Positions 6,601 through 6,955 of a stretch of 6,955 bases of DNA are shown here, in pieces. This DNA is from Candidatus Aenigmatarchaeota archaeon. GTDB lineage: Archaea > Aenigmatarchaeota > Aenigmatarchaeia > QMZP01. A model generated the notes under the pieces. That model saw only the letters and a program-made list of their open reading frames with translations, did no database searches and was not told where the DNA came from. Every line of letters begins with the position of its first letter. The first letter of the stretch is position 1. The stretch covers positions 1 through 6,955 of the forward strand of contig QMZP01000040.1 in the NCBI GenBank assembly GCA_003663225.1. Reading direction: 5' to 3'. The translations under genes and the position numbers were made by a program.

Positions 6601-6955
6601 GACCAGCTACGAGCTGGACAAACTCCAGGCGAACCCCGGCTGCGTGGAAGATGAGCGCATTGCGATATGCACCGGAACCGGCATGTATCTCAGACTCGGC
6701 TTCCAGCCGAGGCCCACCCCGGACGAATGGGCGTCGGACAGGCCGAAGGTTGCAGTGCTGCGCGAGGAAGGCACCAACGGCCACCGTGAGATGATGGCAG
6801 CGTTCCATGCTGCGGGTTTTGAGTCATGGGATGTAACCATGACAGACATCGTGGAAGGCAAGATAAGCCTCTGTGAGTTCAGGGGTATAGCCTTCTCGGG
6901 CGGCTTCAGCTTTGCTGATGTCCTGGATGCCGGCAAGGGTTGGGCAGGCGTCATA
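3608..6955 (+). CDS. purL: Phosphoribosylformylglycinamidine synthase, large fused PurL (partial, C-terminus off window)
   Basis: The cytosolic enzyme converts FGAR, ATP and glutamine to FGAM, the step before PurM. The visible 1116 residues follow the single-chain type of gammaproteobacteria and eukaryotes (about 1,300 residues). A PurS-like N-terminal domain contains EVGPRLAIVTPASTNAVSIC (84-103). The first synthetase half has FGQLNSEHCRHHRF (215-228, with the conserved catalytic-site His 222), KVETHNHPTT (300-309), ATGSGGEIRD (317-326), GLGGGSGSS (452-460) and DLGAGGES (507-514). The second, structural half has SVGESLTN (726-733), PVGKDSVSM (783-791) and HDRSDGG (892-898). A class I glutamine amidotransferase domain begins at about 1046 with PKVAVLREEGTNGH, then SGGFSFADVLDAGKGWA. 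The window stops about 25 residues before the expected catalytic-cysteine motif, so that residue cannot be checked. No frameshift or stop interrupts the frame. Separate PurS and PurQ genes should be unnecessary. purM is divergent upstream, and a structured leader precedes this gene. Confidence 0.96.
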   Translation, partial: MITSYFRKSGLWENECARWLSRLRESVSADIESVDIERRFLVDSERPLNNAELETLGWLLRETFEPGMFSDKQFLDGDVIEVGPRLAIVTPASTNAVSICHACGLSVVRRIEQTKRFRITMKDGAPLTDEQKAMACSILHDRMTEQPYPEPPTTFDAGAKPEPVKTVPLLKEGVAALKRFNHEMGTAFDGPMMKYIMEYYMGLGRNPTDVELFMFGQLNSEHCRHHRFKGVFIIDGQRTPDSLFGMISSTMDANPGNVLVAYSDNAAVLAGRGIRAFIPSDPTRPSPAGPVPVRYCITFKVETHNHPTTVSAFPGAATGSGGEIRDRQGVGRGGIPVAGLACYYVANLLIPGYDLPWEREYAVHPHRFQTPLDIIIEASDGASDYGNKFGQPLILGSFTSFEQMVGDDHYGWRKTCMVAGGCGLMDERHAKKLVPENGHLIVQVGGDAYSIGLGGGSGSSKDAGGQEAGLDFDSVQRDNAEMENRFNEVIRACSELGDDNPIVSITDLGAGGESVALPEIVDPVGAKYEIRNIPCGDPTMPVYVLWCNESQERMVMIVSRSRIGLLREICRRNRCPMSVVGEVTGDGRLVLTDRSQPVCAPREQRKPVDVDMDFLLADLPEMVVECERAGRESSPLKLPKGLTVSEALERVLRVPKVASKGFLTRKVDRSVGGRVARQQTVGPLQLTLADCAVTADDFFATTGMAMAIGEQPVKGLVDTMAGGRMSVGESLTNIMMARVDGFESVNFSATWQWPCKQPGEDAALYDTVRAVTGLCKELGLRIPVGKDSVSMTAWTELDGQKHPVKSPGTVQMISFAPCPDITKVLTPDIKSPGSRLLLLDLSGGKRRLGGSALAQSFNQVGGDVPDVDPSLLRRGFEAVQKMISRGLVLAGHDRSDGGLITCLLEMAFAGNCGFDVKLDSGVWGDDPLACLFSEELGVVLEYANDDDIGILDILENHGLMEHVHVIGKTTKEKVAVVTYGSKTVLNESVPELRDIWQETSYELDKLQANPGCVEDERIAICTGTGMYLRLGFQPRPTPDEWASDRPKVAVLREEGTNGHREMMAAFHAAGFESWDVTMTDIVEGKISLCEFRGIAFSGGFSFADVLDAGKGWAGVI

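Noticed and set aside
3619..6954. Many minus-strand ORFs up to 270 codons opposite purL.
   Set aside because: They are antisense to a frame that matches PurL motifs throughout; their Ser/Pro/Arg-rich products are typical of antisense translation in GC-rich genes.

Overview
The window looks like a piece of a moderately GC-rich archaeal chromosome. Arginine is read mostly from AGG and isoleucine often from ATA. The purM start codon has no ribosome binding site but has an AT-rich TATA-like box about 21-28 bases upstream, the geometry of an archaeal leaderless transcript. Two other starts have an AGGAGG or GGA-type Shine-Dalgarno sequence, so both modes of initiation seem to be used. The lineage cannot be fixed from this piece. 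A Thermoplasmata-like or other euryarchaeal-type genome is only a guess, and a bacterium is not strictly excluded.

Layout from left to right: (1) 1-1812, minus strand, is the first 604 residues of a large beta-rich protein that continues off the left edge. It resembles the macroglobulin-domain part of alpha-2-macroglobulin-like proteins, but the family call is tentative. Its 5' side carries a TATA-like box, a hairpin and a strong Shine-Dalgarno sequence. (2) 1813-2222 is a 410-base gap with no convincing gene. It holds these control elements, a second copy of the Shine-Dalgarno cassette, and an amber-interrupted hydrophobic reading frame. (3) 2223-3365, minus strand, is purM (AIR synthetase), complete. 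(4) 3366-3607 is a divergent control region with a TATA-like box for each direction, two hairpins and a possible 40-codon ORF ending 4 bases before purL. (5) 3608-6955, plus strand, is purL of the large fused type, 1116 residues visible. The window ends inside the C-terminal glutaminase domain, shortly before its catalytic cysteine is expected.

PurL and PurM catalyse consecutive steps of de novo purine synthesis (FGAR to FGAM, then FGAM to AIR). Here they are transcribed away from each other from a shared 242-base region, so that region is the natural place for joint purine control. The large fused PurL is notable because most archaea use separate PurS, PurL and PurQ subunits. The left-hand protein has no evident link to purine synthesis.

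The best candidates for something undescribed are the structured purL leader (a TGTGA-N6-TCACA palindrome, then a hairpin followed by TTTT) with its overlapping small ORF, and the signal-peptide-less macroglobulin-like protein with a hairpin at the predicted 5' end of its mRNA.
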